Notes: generated by a model from the sequence alone, not told the origin. 30,369 nucleotides of DNA from Falsiroseomonas sp044348345 (GCA_044348345.1 JBIKSZ010000011.1:1-30369); one strand, 5' to 3'; shown: positions 22,562-30,369, numbered from the stretch's first letter. Made by a program: numbers and translations.

Positions 22562-23152
22562 ATGACGATGAGCATGGAAGCCGCCTTCCGCGCGCTGATC
22601 GCCGCCAGGCGCGATGAGATCGTCATCCTTTCCGCCGGCAATTCCAGCGAGATGTGGTGGGGCCTGACCGGCGAGCGTGACAATGTCTTCTATCTCGAAG
22701 CATCGATGTCGCTGGCGCCGATGTTTGGCGCAGGCATCGCCATGGGCGTGCCGGGGCGCGATGTCTGGGTGCTGAACGGCGATGGCGCGCTGGTGATGAA
22801 TCCTGGCACGCTGATGGTGGAGCGCGGGCTCAATCTGCCGAATCTCAAGCATTTCGTCGTGTCGAACCGCGCCTACGGCTCGACCTTCGACTCGTCGCTG
22901 CCCAACGCGGCGCGCAACGACTACCCGGCCATGGCGCGTGCGCTGGGTGTGGCGCGGACCGGGCAGTTCGAGACGGTGCAGGATCTCGTCGCCGGGCTGG
23001 ACGGCATCCGCGCCCCGGGTCACGGCCTGTGGGTGCTGGAGGTCGAGGCGCTGGGCCACAAGATCGAGGCCCCGCCGATTGACGGGCCTGAGATGAAGTT
23101 CCGTTTCGGCCGCTGGATGGAATCGAACTGCGGCGTCACGATCTTCCGCTGA
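22562..23152 (+). CDS. Sulfopyruvate/phosphonopyruvate decarboxylase-type TPP enzyme, beta (PP) subunit
   Basis: A 196-residue diphosphate-binding half of the same enzyme (ComE-like). The thiamine diphosphate/Mg motif runs from GDG (73-75) to N102 (HFVVSNRAYGS), with the correct spacing. ILSAGNSSEMWWGL near the N-terminus matches sulfopyruvate decarboxylase beta. It starts one base after the alpha-subunit stop. Its 3' end overlaps that of the convergent molybdenum-enzyme gene by 17 bases, with no terminator between them. Confidence 0.88.
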   Translation: MTMSMEAAFRALIAARRDEIVILSAGNSSEMWWGLTGERDNVFYLEASMSLAPMFGAGIAMGVPGRDVWVLNGDGALVMNPGTLMVERGLNLPNLKHFVVSNRAYGSTFDSSLPNAARNDYPAMARALGVARTGQFETVQDLVAGLDGIRAPGHGLWVLEVEALGHKIEAPPIDGPEMKFRFGRWMESNCGVTIFR

Positions 23153-25412
23153 TCGCCGCCCAGATCCGTGCTGGAGTCAGCGGCATGTCGAGTTGCGTGA
23201 CGCCAAGTGGGCGCAACGCATCCAGCGCGGCATGCAGGATGGCGGGGGGCGCCGCAACGGGGCCGGCCTCGCCCACGCTTTTCGCGCCGATCGGGTTGAG
23301 CGCGGTCGGCGCGCCAGTCAGCGTGATGGCCAGCGCGGGCAGGTCATCGGCACGAAGCGCGCGGTAGTCCATCAGGCTCGCGGTTAGCATCTGCCCGCCG
23401 GCATCGTAATGCACACGCTCGCCAAGCGCCTGGCCGATGCCCAGTGCGACGCCGCCCTGCAACTGCCCCACCACGATGTGCGGCGAGACGGCGCGGCCGA
23501 CATCATGCTGGCCGGTATAGCGCGTCAGCGCCGCGAAACCCGTTTCTGGATCGATCTCGACTTCCGCGATGTGGATGCCGGCGGGGTAGGTATAGTCACG
23601 CGGGGCGAAGCGTGCCTCGGCATCCAGCGCGCCCTCGGCGGCGAGGGTGGCGAAGGCGACGCGCCGGTCAGTGCCGGCGACAAGGTAGTCGCTGCCCTCG
23701 CGCACAATATCGGCGGCATCGACCTCGAAACGCGCGGCGGCGGCGGCGCGGGCCTTTTGCTCCACGGCCATGGCTGCGAGAAGCGCCGCGCTGCCGCCAA
23801 CGGTCAGCGAGCGGGAGGCACCGGTGCCATTACCGGCGGCGATGGCATCCGTATCGCCCTGCACGAGCCGCACCTGGTCGGGCGCGAGGCCAAGCGCCTC
23901 GGCGATCAGGCGCGCATAGCTCGTCGCATGACCCTGGCCGGAGGACTGCGTCCCGATCAGCAGCGTTATGACCCCGTCGCTGCCGACGCGCAGCTCGGCG
24001 CCCTCCGCGAAGCCGAAGCCGCAGGCCTCGACGCATACGGAGAGGCCGAAGCCGAGGCGCCTGCCACGCGCCGCGGCGGCGTCGCGCCGCGCGGCAAAAC
24101 CGTCGCAATCCGCGGCCAGTAGCGCGGCGCGCAGCATGGCGGGCAGGTCCATCGCATCATAGGTCGCGCCGGCGACGGTTTTTCTTGGCAGCTCCTCCGC
24201 GCGCAGCAGGTTGCGCGCGCGCAACTCGGCGGCGTCGAGGCCGAGGCGCGTGGCTGCTTCCTCCATCAGGCGCTCGACGACGTAGAGGATCTCTGGCTGG
24301 CCGGCGCCGCGAAAGCTGCAGGTCGGCACGGCATGGCTGTAGATGCCCTCGACCACCGCATGGGCGAGGGGAAGCCGGTAGCCGCCGGCGAGGATCTTCA
24401 GACCATGCAGTGGCGGCACCACGCCGCGCGGCGCGAGATAGGCGCCGAGCCCGGCGAGCGAATGCAGCCGCAGCGCCAGGATCGTCCCCTGTTCATCCAG
24501 CGCTAGGGCTGCGTGATTCACCTGGTCGCGCCCCTGGATGTCGGCGAGGAAGCTCTCCGAGCGATCCGCCGCCCAGCGCACAGGGCGTTGCAGCTTCGCA
24601 CTGGCCCAGAGCGTTACGACCTGTTCTGGATAGAGCACGTTTTTCACGCCGAAGCCGCCGCCGATCTGGCCAAGGCGCACGCGCAGCTTCGCGCGCGGCC
24701 AGCCAAGCACGGCGTCGCAGAGCGTGTCGCGCAGGGGGTGCGGCTTGCCGGCGGGAGTCCAGAGTTCGTAGCGCCCCTCCGCCAGCGGCGTGGCCAGCGC
24801 GCCGCGCGGCTCCAGGGCCACGCCGGCCATGCGCGGATTTTGTAGGGTGAGTTCCACCATATGTGCTGCGTGCGCGAAGGCGGCCTCCGTCGCCGCGGCG
24901 TCGCCAAGCGTGATGGTGAAGGCCCGGTTGCCCGCGCGCTCCGGCCAGATGCGCGGCGCGCCTTCGGCGGCGGCCTCGGCGGTGGTGGCCGCGGCGGGCA
25001 GGGCTTCCCATTCCACCACGAGCGCCTCGGCGCCATCGCGCGCGGCATGGGGCGTCTCGGCCAGCACGGCGGCCACCGCCTCGCCCACGAAGCGCACCAA
25101 ATCGGTGGGCATCGCGGGTTGCGGCGCGGCGGCGCGTGGATCGCCGATCGGCCATTCGGCGGGGATGCCGGGTGGGCGCACCTCCCAGGGGATTCCCTTC
25201 ACGCCATCCGCAAGAAGATCGGCGCCGGTCAGCACCGCGACCACGCCGGGCACGGCCAGCGCGGCCGTGCTGTCGATGCCCAGGATGCGCGCATGGGCAT
25301 GGGGCGCGCGGTGAAAGACCAGGTGCAGCGTGCCCGGCGGCGCCGGCTCATCCGCGAAGAAGCGGCCGCCGCCCGTCAGCAGCGGCAGGTCTTCGAGCCG
25401 CGCGCCGCTCAT
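23136..25412 (-). CDS. Xanthine dehydrogenase-family molybdenum-binding subunit (CoxL/XdhA type), without partner subunits
   Basis: A 758-residue large subunit of a molybdenum hydroxylase. Residues about 5-115 form the Ald_Xan_dh N-terminal hammerhead domain (LEDLPLLTGGGRFFADE). The Mo-cofactor domains follow, with QIGGGFGVKN, SFRGAGQPE, QSSGQGHATSYARLIAEALG and GTGASRSLTVGGSA, ending in the catalytic-base region GAKSVGEAGP (Glu at about 715). Such enzymes hydroxylate N-heterocycles or aldehydes and need a 2Fe-2S subunit and usually an FAD subunit. Neither is encoded in the window. The ATG (25412) overlaps the tctA stop (ATGA), making it the last gene of the tct operon. Function presumably requires FeS and flavin subunits from elsewhere. 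Confidence 0.9.
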   Translation of the reverse strand: MSGARLEDLPLLTGGGRFFADEPAPPGTLHLVFHRAPHAHARILGIDSTAALAVPGVVAVLTGADLLADGVKGIPWEVRPPGIPAEWPIGDPRAAAPQPAMPTDLVRFVGEAVAAVLAETPHAARDGAEALVVEWEALPAAATTAEAAAEGAPRIWPERAGNRAFTITLGDAAATEAAFAHAAHMVELTLQNPRMAGVALEPRGALATPLAEGRYELWTPAGKPHPLRDTLCDAVLGWPRAKLRVRLGQIGGGFGVKNVLYPEQVVTLWASAKLQRPVRWAADRSESFLADIQGRDQVNHAALALDEQGTILALRLHSLAGLGAYLAPRGVVPPLHGLKILAGGYRLPLAHAVVEGIYSHAVPTCSFRGAGQPEILYVVERLMEEAATRLGLDAAELRARNLLRAEELPRKTVAGATYDAMDLPAMLRAALLAADCDGFAARRDAAAARGRRLGFGLSVCVEACGFGFAEGAELRVGSDGVITLLIGTQSSGQGHATSYARLIAEALGLAPDQVRLVQGDTDAIAAGNGTGASRSLTVGGSAALLAAMAVEQKARAAAAARFEVDAADIVREGSDYLVAGTDRRVAFATLAAEGALDAEARFAPRDYTYPAGIHIAEVEIDPETGFAALTRYTGQHDVGRAVSPHIVVGQLQGGVALGIGQALGERVHYDAGGQMLTASLMDYRALRADDLPALAITLTGAPTALNPIGAKSVGEAGPVAAPPAILHAALDALRPLGVTQLDMPLTPARIWAAISGRS

Positions 25413-26884
25413 GCCTTGCGCCGCAACGCACCGAGGAAGGTCCAGCCCACCAGCAGCACCGCCCCCGCGAGAAGCCCGGCCGTGCCGGGGCGAGTCAGCA
25501 TCGCAGTGAAATCGCCGCCCGCGATGGTCAGCCCCTGATGGAAGGAGGTCTCGGCCAGGGTGCCGAGCACGAGCCCGATCACCAGAGGCACCACCGGGTA
25601 GCCGAAGCGTCGCGCGAGATAGCCGAGGATGCCGAAGAACAGCGCGAGGAAAACATCGAACAGCCTTTGGTCCTGCGCATAGACGCCGGCAAAGGAGATC
25701 ACGAGGAAGACCGGGGCCAGGATCTCCGCGCGCACCAGCGTGACGCGGGCGAACAGGTTGGTCATCAGCATACCTAACGCGGCGAACATCAGGGCGCCAA
25801 TCATCAGCCCGACGAAGAAACCCCAAATCAGGTCGGGCTGCGTCGTGAACAGCATGGTGCCGGGCCGCAGCCCATGCACGGTCAGTGCGACCAGCAGCAG
25901 CGCTGAGGTCGCGCCACCCGGGATACCAAGCGTGAGCGCTGGCACCAGGCTCGCGCAGACTGCACTGTTGTTCGCGGCCTCCGGCGCAATCACGCCCTCC
26001 GGCGCGCCATCGCCGAAGCGTTCTGGCGTGCGAGAGGCGCGCTTCTCGATGGCGTAGGAGAGGAAGCTCGCCGCCACGGCGCCCACACCCGGCGTGATGC
26101 CGATGCCGATGCCCACCACGGTGGAACGCACCAGCGCGACCGGATGGCGGAAGGTATCGACCAGCCCCTGCCAGACGCTGCCCGTCAGCGCGCCCATGCG
26201 GGCCACGGCCTCGCGCGTCACGATCCAGCCGATGATCTCGGAGACCGCGAAAAGCCCGACGGTCACGGGGACAAGGCCAATGCCGGATTGCAGTTCGAGC
26301 ACACCGAAGGCGAAGCGCGCCTCGCCCATCACGCTGTCCACGCCAACGAAGGACAGGCACAGGCCAAGCCCCGCCATCATCACGCCCTTCACCGGCGCCT
26401 CACGGCTCAGCATCGCCACCACGGCAAGGCCGAGCATGGCGAGCGCGAAGTATTCCGCTGGGCTGAACGCCTTGGCCAGCACCAGTAGCGGCTCCGTCAG
26501 CGCAATGACGGCGAGCATTCCGGCCAGCGCGCCGAACAGGCTGGCGCCGATGGACAAGCCGATCGCCACGCGCGCACGGCCCTGGCGCGCCATAGGGTGG
26601 CCGTCAAAGCAGGTCGCAGCCGCGGTGGTCTCGCCGGGCACGTTGAGCAGGATAGAGGTGAAGGAGCCCGAGCAATTCGCTGCCGCCGAGATCGAGGCCA
26701 GCATCAGCAGCGCCGCGAGTGGATCCATCGTGAAGGTAAAGGGGATCAGCAGCGCCATGGCAGTGATCGGCCCCAACCCGGGGATCACGCCAACCCACAT
26801 GCCGCCGATGGTTCCCAGCAGCATGAACAACAGATGCTCCCACTCCAGCGCCACCCGCAGGCCGAGCAGAAGATTGTCGAGCAT
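25409..26884 (-). CDS. tctA: Tripartite tricarboxylate transporter, large membrane subunit
   Basis: A 491-residue inner-membrane protein with about 11-12 hydrophobic segments, forming the main channel of a Tct importer for carboxylates. The family hallmark GVIPGLGPITAMALLIPFTF lies at about 32-51, followed by AAANCSGSFTSILLNVPGE. The repeat-related motif LTLGIPGGATSALLL occurs in the second half. The ATG at 26884 overlaps the tctB stop by one base (TGATG); a GTG just upstream is less likely. Confidence 0.94.
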   Translation of the reverse strand: MLDNLLLGLRVALEWEHLLFMLLGTIGGMWVGVIPGLGPITAMALLIPFTFTMDPLAALLMLASISAAANCSGSFTSILLNVPGETTAAATCFDGHPMARQGRARVAIGLSIGASLFGALAGMLAVIALTEPLLVLAKAFSPAEYFALAMLGLAVVAMLSREAPVKGVMMAGLGLCLSFVGVDSVMGEARFAFGVLELQSGIGLVPVTVGLFAVSEIIGWIVTREAVARMGALTGSVWQGLVDTFRHPVALVRSTVVGIGIGITPGVGAVAASFLSYAIEKRASRTPERFGDGAPEGVIAPEAANNSAVCASLVPALTLGIPGGATSALLLVALTVHGLRPGTMLFTTQPDLIWGFFVGLMIGALMFAALGMLMTNLFARVTLVRAEILAPVFLVISFAGVYAQDQRLFDVFLALFFGILGYLARRFGYPVVPLVIGLVLGTLAETSFHQGLTIAGGDFTAMLTRPGTAGLLAGAVLLVGWTFLGALRRKA

Positions 26885-27357
26885 CACTCATCTCCCCGGT
26901 CGAGCATGCGCTCGATCAGCAGGCCGCGTGGCAGGCGCATGTCGAAGATCTCAACGAAGACGAGATCGACAGCGAGCAGCGTGCCCGCGCAGACGGCGAG
27001 TACAATCACGGGCCGCCGGTAGCCGAGCAGCCAGGGCAGCGCCAGCAGCGCCGCCGCCGAGGCGATCCAGAAGCCAAGCACCCAGAGCAGCACCGCATAA
27101 GCCACCGGCACGCCAAGCGAGAGGCTGGCGAGCCAGGCGGCGTCAGCCCCTGCCGTGGCCGGATCCTCCGCGCCCGCGTCATGGCCGCGCAGCACCTGTG
27201 CCAGATTCACCAGCGCGGCGAGCGATCCCACAATGCCGACCACGGCCGGAAACAGCCCCGCAACGCCCGGCGTGCTAAGCCCTTTCCAAGCGACATGGGC
27301 CAGCACCACCAGCAGCAGCGCGGCGAAGGCAGCGCCCGGCAGTCGGGCGCGAATCAC
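26884..27357 (-). CDS. tctB: Tripartite tricarboxylate transporter, small membrane subunit
   Basis: A 157-residue inner-membrane protein with four hydrophobic segments (about 8-24, 35-57, 77-110, 117-137), the usual TctB layout. It starts at a GTG overlapping the tctC stop (GTGA) and ends into the tctA start. Sequence conservation in TctB is low, so position supports the call as much as sequence. Confidence 0.88.
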   Translation of the reverse strand: MIRARLPGAAFAALLLVVLAHVAWKGLSTPGVAGLFPAVVGIVGSLAALVNLAQVLRGHDAGAEDPATAGADAAWLASLSLGVPVAYAVLLWVLGFWIASAAALLALPWLLGYRRPVIVLAVCAGTLLAVDLVFVEIFDMRLPRGLLIERMLDRGDE

Positions 27358-28301
27358 GCCCTGAGCTCGTCGCGGAACGCCGTCACCAGCGCCGTCTCAG
27401 CGCGCAGGATCTCGGTGATGCGCTCGGGTTCCAGCAGCACCGGGAATTCGCCCTGACGTTCCAGACGCGAAACCAGCTCGGCCTCGCGGAAGGCCTCGCG
27501 GAAGGCGGTGGTCAGCGCGGCGCGCCGATCTGCCGGGACGGCCGCGCGGATCGAGCAGAAGAAGAGCTGCGCGACGAGCTGCACGGTCAGCCCCTGCTCG
27601 GCCACTGTCGGATGATCTGGCAGGGCGCGGGCGCGCTCCGGCTCGAAGACGCCGATGATGTGGAGATTGTCGAGTGCGCGCGAGCCCGAGGCCGGGCCGC
27701 CGATCGAAGCGTCGATATGGCCGCCGATCACCTGCGCATAGGCGGCGCTGCTGCCGTTGAAATGGGCGATGTCGAAGGCAACGCCGAGATCGCGGCGCAT
27801 GGTGAGCAGCTGCAGATGATGCGCCCCGCCACGCCCGATGGAGCCGACGACAACGCGGCGCTTGCGGCACTCCGCCACGAAATCCGCCATGGTGCGGATC
27901 GGGCTGTTCTTCTGCACGTTGAGCTGCCCGCCGGTGGATTGCCAGCCATAGATCGGCAAGAAGTCGCGCGCGGTGTAGGGCACCTCGAACAGCGCGGTAT
28001 CCACCGACACGCCGGGCGCGACCTCGGTCATGATAGTGTAGCCGTCGGCGCGGTTGGTGAAGAGCTTGGTGCGCGCCACGCGCCCACCCGCGCCGGTGGC
28101 GTATTCCAGCTGCGACTTAAAGCCGCGCGCCTCCAGGAAGGGCTGGATCATGCGCGTGGTCACGTCGATGGACCCGCCGGGCGACTGGTAGATCAGCCAG
28201 GTCAGATCTCGCGCGGGGAAGCGCCCCTGCGCAATGGCGGGCGTGGCCAGCGCGGCGCCGGCAAGTGCCGCGAGCCCGCGGCGGGTGATGTGAGCGGTCA
28301 T
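27354..28301 (-). CDS. tctC: Tripartite tricarboxylate transporter, periplasmic binding protein (Bug/TctC family)
   Basis: A 315-residue extracytoplasmic binding protein. The leader MTAHITRRGLAALAGAALATPAIAQ carries a twin-arginine pair before the hydrophobic core, so Tat export is possible, and cleavage would be near AIA-Q. The mature protein has the Bug-family opening (LTWLIYQSPGGSIDVTTRMI), the GRVARTKLFTNRADGYTIM strand, and HFNGSSAAYAQVIGGHIDAS. It is first in tctC-tctB-tctA-Mo subunit and probably follows the gene at 28392. The ligand is likely a carboxylate; relatives bind citrate, aromatic acids and nicotinate-like compounds. Confidence 0.92.
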   Translation of the reverse strand: MTAHITRRGLAALAGAALATPAIAQGRFPARDLTWLIYQSPGGSIDVTTRMIQPFLEARGFKSQLEYATGAGGRVARTKLFTNRADGYTIMTEVAPGVSVDTALFEVPYTARDFLPIYGWQSTGGQLNVQKNSPIRTMADFVAECRKRRVVVGSIGRGGAHHLQLLTMRRDLGVAFDIAHFNGSSAAYAQVIGGHIDASIGGPASGSRALDNLHIIGVFEPERARALPDHPTVAEQGLTVQLVAQLFFCSIRAAVPADRRAALTTAFREAFREAELVSRLERQGEFPVLLEPERITEILRAETALVTAFRDELRA

Positions 28302-28391
28302 GGTAGCTCTACCCTTCTGTAGCTGCGAATCTCTCCGTGGCCGTATGACGTGCCAGGCATCTGCGTGCCCTTCGTTTCCCGCGACGACATT

Positions 28392-29384
28392 CTAGATACG
28401 AGATGAATCCCGCGTGGCAGCCGCGAACATCTCAGCCGCTTCCATGCGGCGATCTGTCAGCCCCTGCTCATGCGCCCAGCGCACCATGGCATCGAGCTCG
28501 GGCCGGTTGGCGCCGAAGCCGTAGCGCCAGAGATCGGGGCCCATCACGGCCTCCGCGCGCTTCAGGTCATCCACCATCCAGGGCAGGGTCACCGCCAGCG
28601 TGCCAACATGGCGCAGCTGCTGCAAAGCCAGGGCGCGGGCCTCCTCGAAGGCCTTCTGAACGCTCGCAGCCAGCCAGGGATGCTGTTCCACCAGCGAACG
28701 GCGGATGCCGATCAGATGCATGATGGGGAACAGGCCGGTCTTGCGGAAATATGCCTCCTCCGCAGTGCGGAAATCCGGGAAGAGCCGGCCTATATGCGGC
28801 GCGCCGCGCACGAAGCAGGAAGGGGCACGCGCGGTGATCAGCGCGTCCAGCTCGCCCGCCTCCAGCATCCCCGAGAGCGTCTTGCCCGCCGGGATGGCCT
28901 GCAGGTCGATATGCGGCGGCAGGGCGATGGGGGTGCGCTCGGTGCGGCCGGGCTGTTCCTGTCCGCCGTTGCGCCAGTGCACCTCCTCCGCCTTCACGCC
29001 GTATTCGTCGGAGAGCAGGCCGCGCGCCCAGACACAGGCGGTCATCTGGTATTCTGGCAGGCCGATCCTCTTGCCGCGCAGATCCTCGGGCGTGCGGATT
29101 CCACGATCGGTGCGGATGTAGAAGGCCGAGTGGCGGAAGACGCGCGAGACAAAGGCGGGGATGCCGACATAATGCGCGTCACCGCGCGCCGTCGTCAGAA
29201 GATGGCTGCTGCCCGACAGTTCTGTTATGTCGAAATCCTGGCTGCGGAAGGCGCGCGCAAAACATTCTTCCGGCTCCATCGGGAAGGACTGCAGCTCGAC
29301 CCCTTCGATGCCGATCCGCCCATCCATTAGGGGCTGTGTCCGGTCATAGCTGCCGCAGGCGAAGGTGAGCTGGAGCTTGGGCAT
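28392..29384 (-). CDS. 4,5-dihydroxyphthalate decarboxylase-type protein (NMT1/periplasmic-binding-fold, no signal peptide)
   Basis: A 330-residue protein of the 4,5-dihydroxyphthalate decarboxylase (Pht5)-annotated family, which shares the type 2 periplasmic-binding fold. Recognisable stretches are LQLTFACGSYDRTQPLMDGR, the GIEGVELQ strand, DFDITELSGSSHLLTTARGD, and RTPEDLRGKRIGLPEYQMTA. No signal peptide is present, so a cytosolic enzyme is more likely than a transport receptor, although such proteins are often labelled as binding proteins. The ATG at 29384 is preferred to a GTG nine bases upstream. It leads the minus-strand operon, with 90 bases to tctC, and is divergent from the amidohydrolase gene. 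Confidence 0.82.
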   Translation of the reverse strand: MPKLQLTFACGSYDRTQPLMDGRIGIEGVELQSFPMEPEECFARAFRSQDFDITELSGSSHLLTTARGDAHYVGIPAFVSRVFRHSAFYIRTDRGIRTPEDLRGKRIGLPEYQMTACVWARGLLSDEYGVKAEEVHWRNGGQEQPGRTERTPIALPPHIDLQAIPAGKTLSGMLEAGELDALITARAPSCFVRGAPHIGRLFPDFRTAEEAYFRKTGLFPIMHLIGIRRSLVEQHPWLAASVQKAFEEARALALQQLRHVGTLAVTLPWMVDDLKRAEAVMGPDLWRYGFGANRPELDAMVRWAHEQGLTDRRMEAAEMFAAATRDSSRI

Positions 29385-29441
29385 TGCGCGCACGACTCTC
29401 CGAGCCAGTCCGGGCTGGACCGGCAGGTGCCGCCATCACAT

Positions 29442-29460
29442 ACTGGATCAGTGGATACGG
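29442..29460. promoter_or_regulatory. Probable GntR operator (copy 2)
   Basis: ACTGGATCAGTGGATACGG matches the motif at 20311-20329 at 14 of 19 positions (shared core TGGATC-N-GTG-N-AT). It lies in the 114-base divergent region between the gene at 28392 and the amidohydrolase at 29499. The mirror symmetry is weaker than in copy 1 (TGGAT against ATACG). Shared regulation by the GntR protein is inferred. Confidence 0.5.
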
Positions 29461-29498
29461 CAAGGGCCGCCTCACGCCGCCGTGGAAGGATTAACGAC

Positions 29499-30369
29499 AT
29501 GACACAGGCCGAGGCTCCCGCGGCGCTGCTGATCGAGAATGTGCTGGTCTACGACCATGATGGCGATACGGACCGACCCGCCACAGCCGATATCCTCATC
29601 GCAGGCCAGCGGATCGTGGCTGTGGAGGTCGGGCTCGGCCGGTCAGCGCGGGCCCATGCGGACCATCCGCTGCGCGCCGTGGTGCAGCGGGCGCGTGTGA
29701 TCCCGGGGGCGGGGCGGCTCGCCCTGCCCGGCTTCATGAACGCGCATTACCACTCGCACGACACGCTGATGAAGGGCGCCTTCGAGGCGATCCCCCTGGA
29801 GCTCTGGGGCCTTTACGCGCTGCCGCCCTCCTACCCCCGCCGATCGCGGGAGGAACTGGTGGCGCGCACGCTGATCGGCGCCATCGAATGCCTGTTCAGC
29901 GGCATCACTACCGTGCAGGACATGGACCGCATCCACCCCTATGACGAGGGTGACATGGCGGCGGTGCTCGCCGCCTATGACGAGGTGGGTATACGTTGCG
30001 TCTTCGCGCCGCACTTCACCGAGGTCAACCTGCTCGACGCCACGCCCTTCTGGCGCGAGACGATTCCGGCCTCGGAGCAATGGCGCATCTCCGGTCCCGC
30101 CGGGCCCTTGTTCCCGCCGGGCGAAGACATCGTCGCCCGACTGATCGCGGCACTGAAGCCGCACCGCGACAAGTATGCGCGCATCACCTTCGGGCTCGGT
30201 CCCTCGGCAGCTGAGCGGCTGAAGCGCTCAACCCTTGAGAAGCTAGCCGCGGCGAGCGCGGCCGAGGACCTGCCGGTCTATATCCACATCAACGAAAGCC
30301 GTGCGATGGCGCTGCACGGGCTGCTGCAACTGCAGGACCGTGGCGGCTCGCAGGTGCGCTACCTGGAGG
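29499..30369 (+). CDS. Zinc amidohydrolase/deaminase (AtzA/TrzN/SsnA-like), 3' end beyond window
   Basis: The first 290 residues of a cytosolic metal-dependent amidohydrolase of the cytosine deaminase/chlorohydrolase type. The family deaminates, dechlorinates or hydrolyses heterocycles. The metal motif is H83-x-H85 in GFMNAHYHSHDTLMKG, and the third ligand is H263 in YIHINES. The later His and Asp ligands lie past the window. The N-terminal ALLIENVLVYDHDGD and ALPGFMNAH flanks are typical. GGAAGGA (29484-29490), eight bases before the ATG, is a strong ribosome binding site. It is transcribed divergently from the operon at 28392, with the GntR motif between them. Confidence 0.88.
   Translation, partial: MTQAEAPAALLIENVLVYDHDGDTDRPATADILIAGQRIVAVEVGLGRSARAHADHPLRAVVQRARVIPGAGRLALPGFMNAHYHSHDTLMKGAFEAIPLELWGLYALPPSYPRRSREELVARTLIGAIECLFSGITTVQDMDRIHPYDEGDMAAVLAAYDEVGIRCVFAPHFTEVNLLDATPFWRETIPASEQWRISGPAGPLFPPGEDIVARLIAALKPHRDKYARITFGLGPSAAERLKRSTLEKLAAASAAEDLPVYIHINESRAMALHGLLQLQDRGGSQVRYLE

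Noticed and set aside
23136..25412. Form I carbon monoxide dehydrogenase, suggested by a TCSFR string
   Set aside because: The string continues as RGAGQPE, so it aligns with the AYRGAGR loop of general Mo hydroxylases (SFR against AYR), not with the AYxCSFR loop of CO dehydrogenase. The partner subunits are also absent.

Overview
The window is a high-GC stretch (GTG starts, ATGA/GTGA gene overlaps) of what looks like an alphaproteobacterial chromosome. The mix of Tct/Bug transporters, a polyamine-type ABC transporter and many amidohydrolases would fit Acetobacteraceae (Roseomonas-like) or a relative. That placement is inference only; no rRNA or marker gene is present.

Region 1 (1-6442) is an accessory scar. 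It begins with the 5' two thirds of a tRNA-Gly(CCC) cut by the window edge. A complete tyrosine integrase, an unrecognised protein and a DUF3631-type AAA+ helicase follow, then an iteron-like inverted repeat that could be a replication origin. After that come a decapitated serine hydrolase fused to an IS3-family remnant, a 43-nt copy of the 3' end of a tRNA-Arg(CCT), and an 80-codon integrase remnant. Together these suggest at least two integration events followed by decay.

Region 2 (6443-13424, plus strand) is a tight seven-gene operon. It encodes a complete PotD/PotA/PotB/PotC-type ABC importer, an RraA-family protein lacking the aldolase arginine, a gamma-glutamyltransferase without signal peptide, and a D-2-hydroxyacid dehydrogenase.

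Region 3 (13649-20257, minus strand) holds a class 1B dihydroorotate dehydrogenase (PyrD) with its flavin/2Fe-2S partner PyrK, an M20-type carbamoylase, an XRE regulator, a dihydroorotase-like amidohydrolase and a GntR/FCD regulator. Read as a pathway, this is the set expected for reductive orotate (or related cyclic ureide) breakdown: reduction, ring opening, then decarbamoylation. The dihydroorotase-like member lacks some canonical metal ligands. Two tandem dyads lie between the XRE gene and pyrK and look like its operator.

Region 4 (20339-30369) has a plus-strand operon: an Asp/Glu racemase-fold protein without catalytic cysteines, an ornithine-cyclodeaminase-like protein, and the two subunits of a sulfopyruvate/phosphonopyruvate-type TPP decarboxylase. 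It converges with a minus-strand operon: a 4,5-dihydroxyphthalate-decarboxylase/NMT1-type protein, TctC-TctB-TctA, and an orphan xanthine-dehydrogenase-type molybdenum subunit. A zinc amidohydrolase diverges from that operon and runs off the right edge. A 19-nt motif shared at 14 of 19 positions occurs in both divergent promoter regions (20311 and 29442), suggesting that the GntR protein controls the whole 9-kb block. The overall picture is an uptake-and-catabolism region for N-heterocyclic or carboxylated nitrogen compounds, downstream of a decayed integration hot spot.
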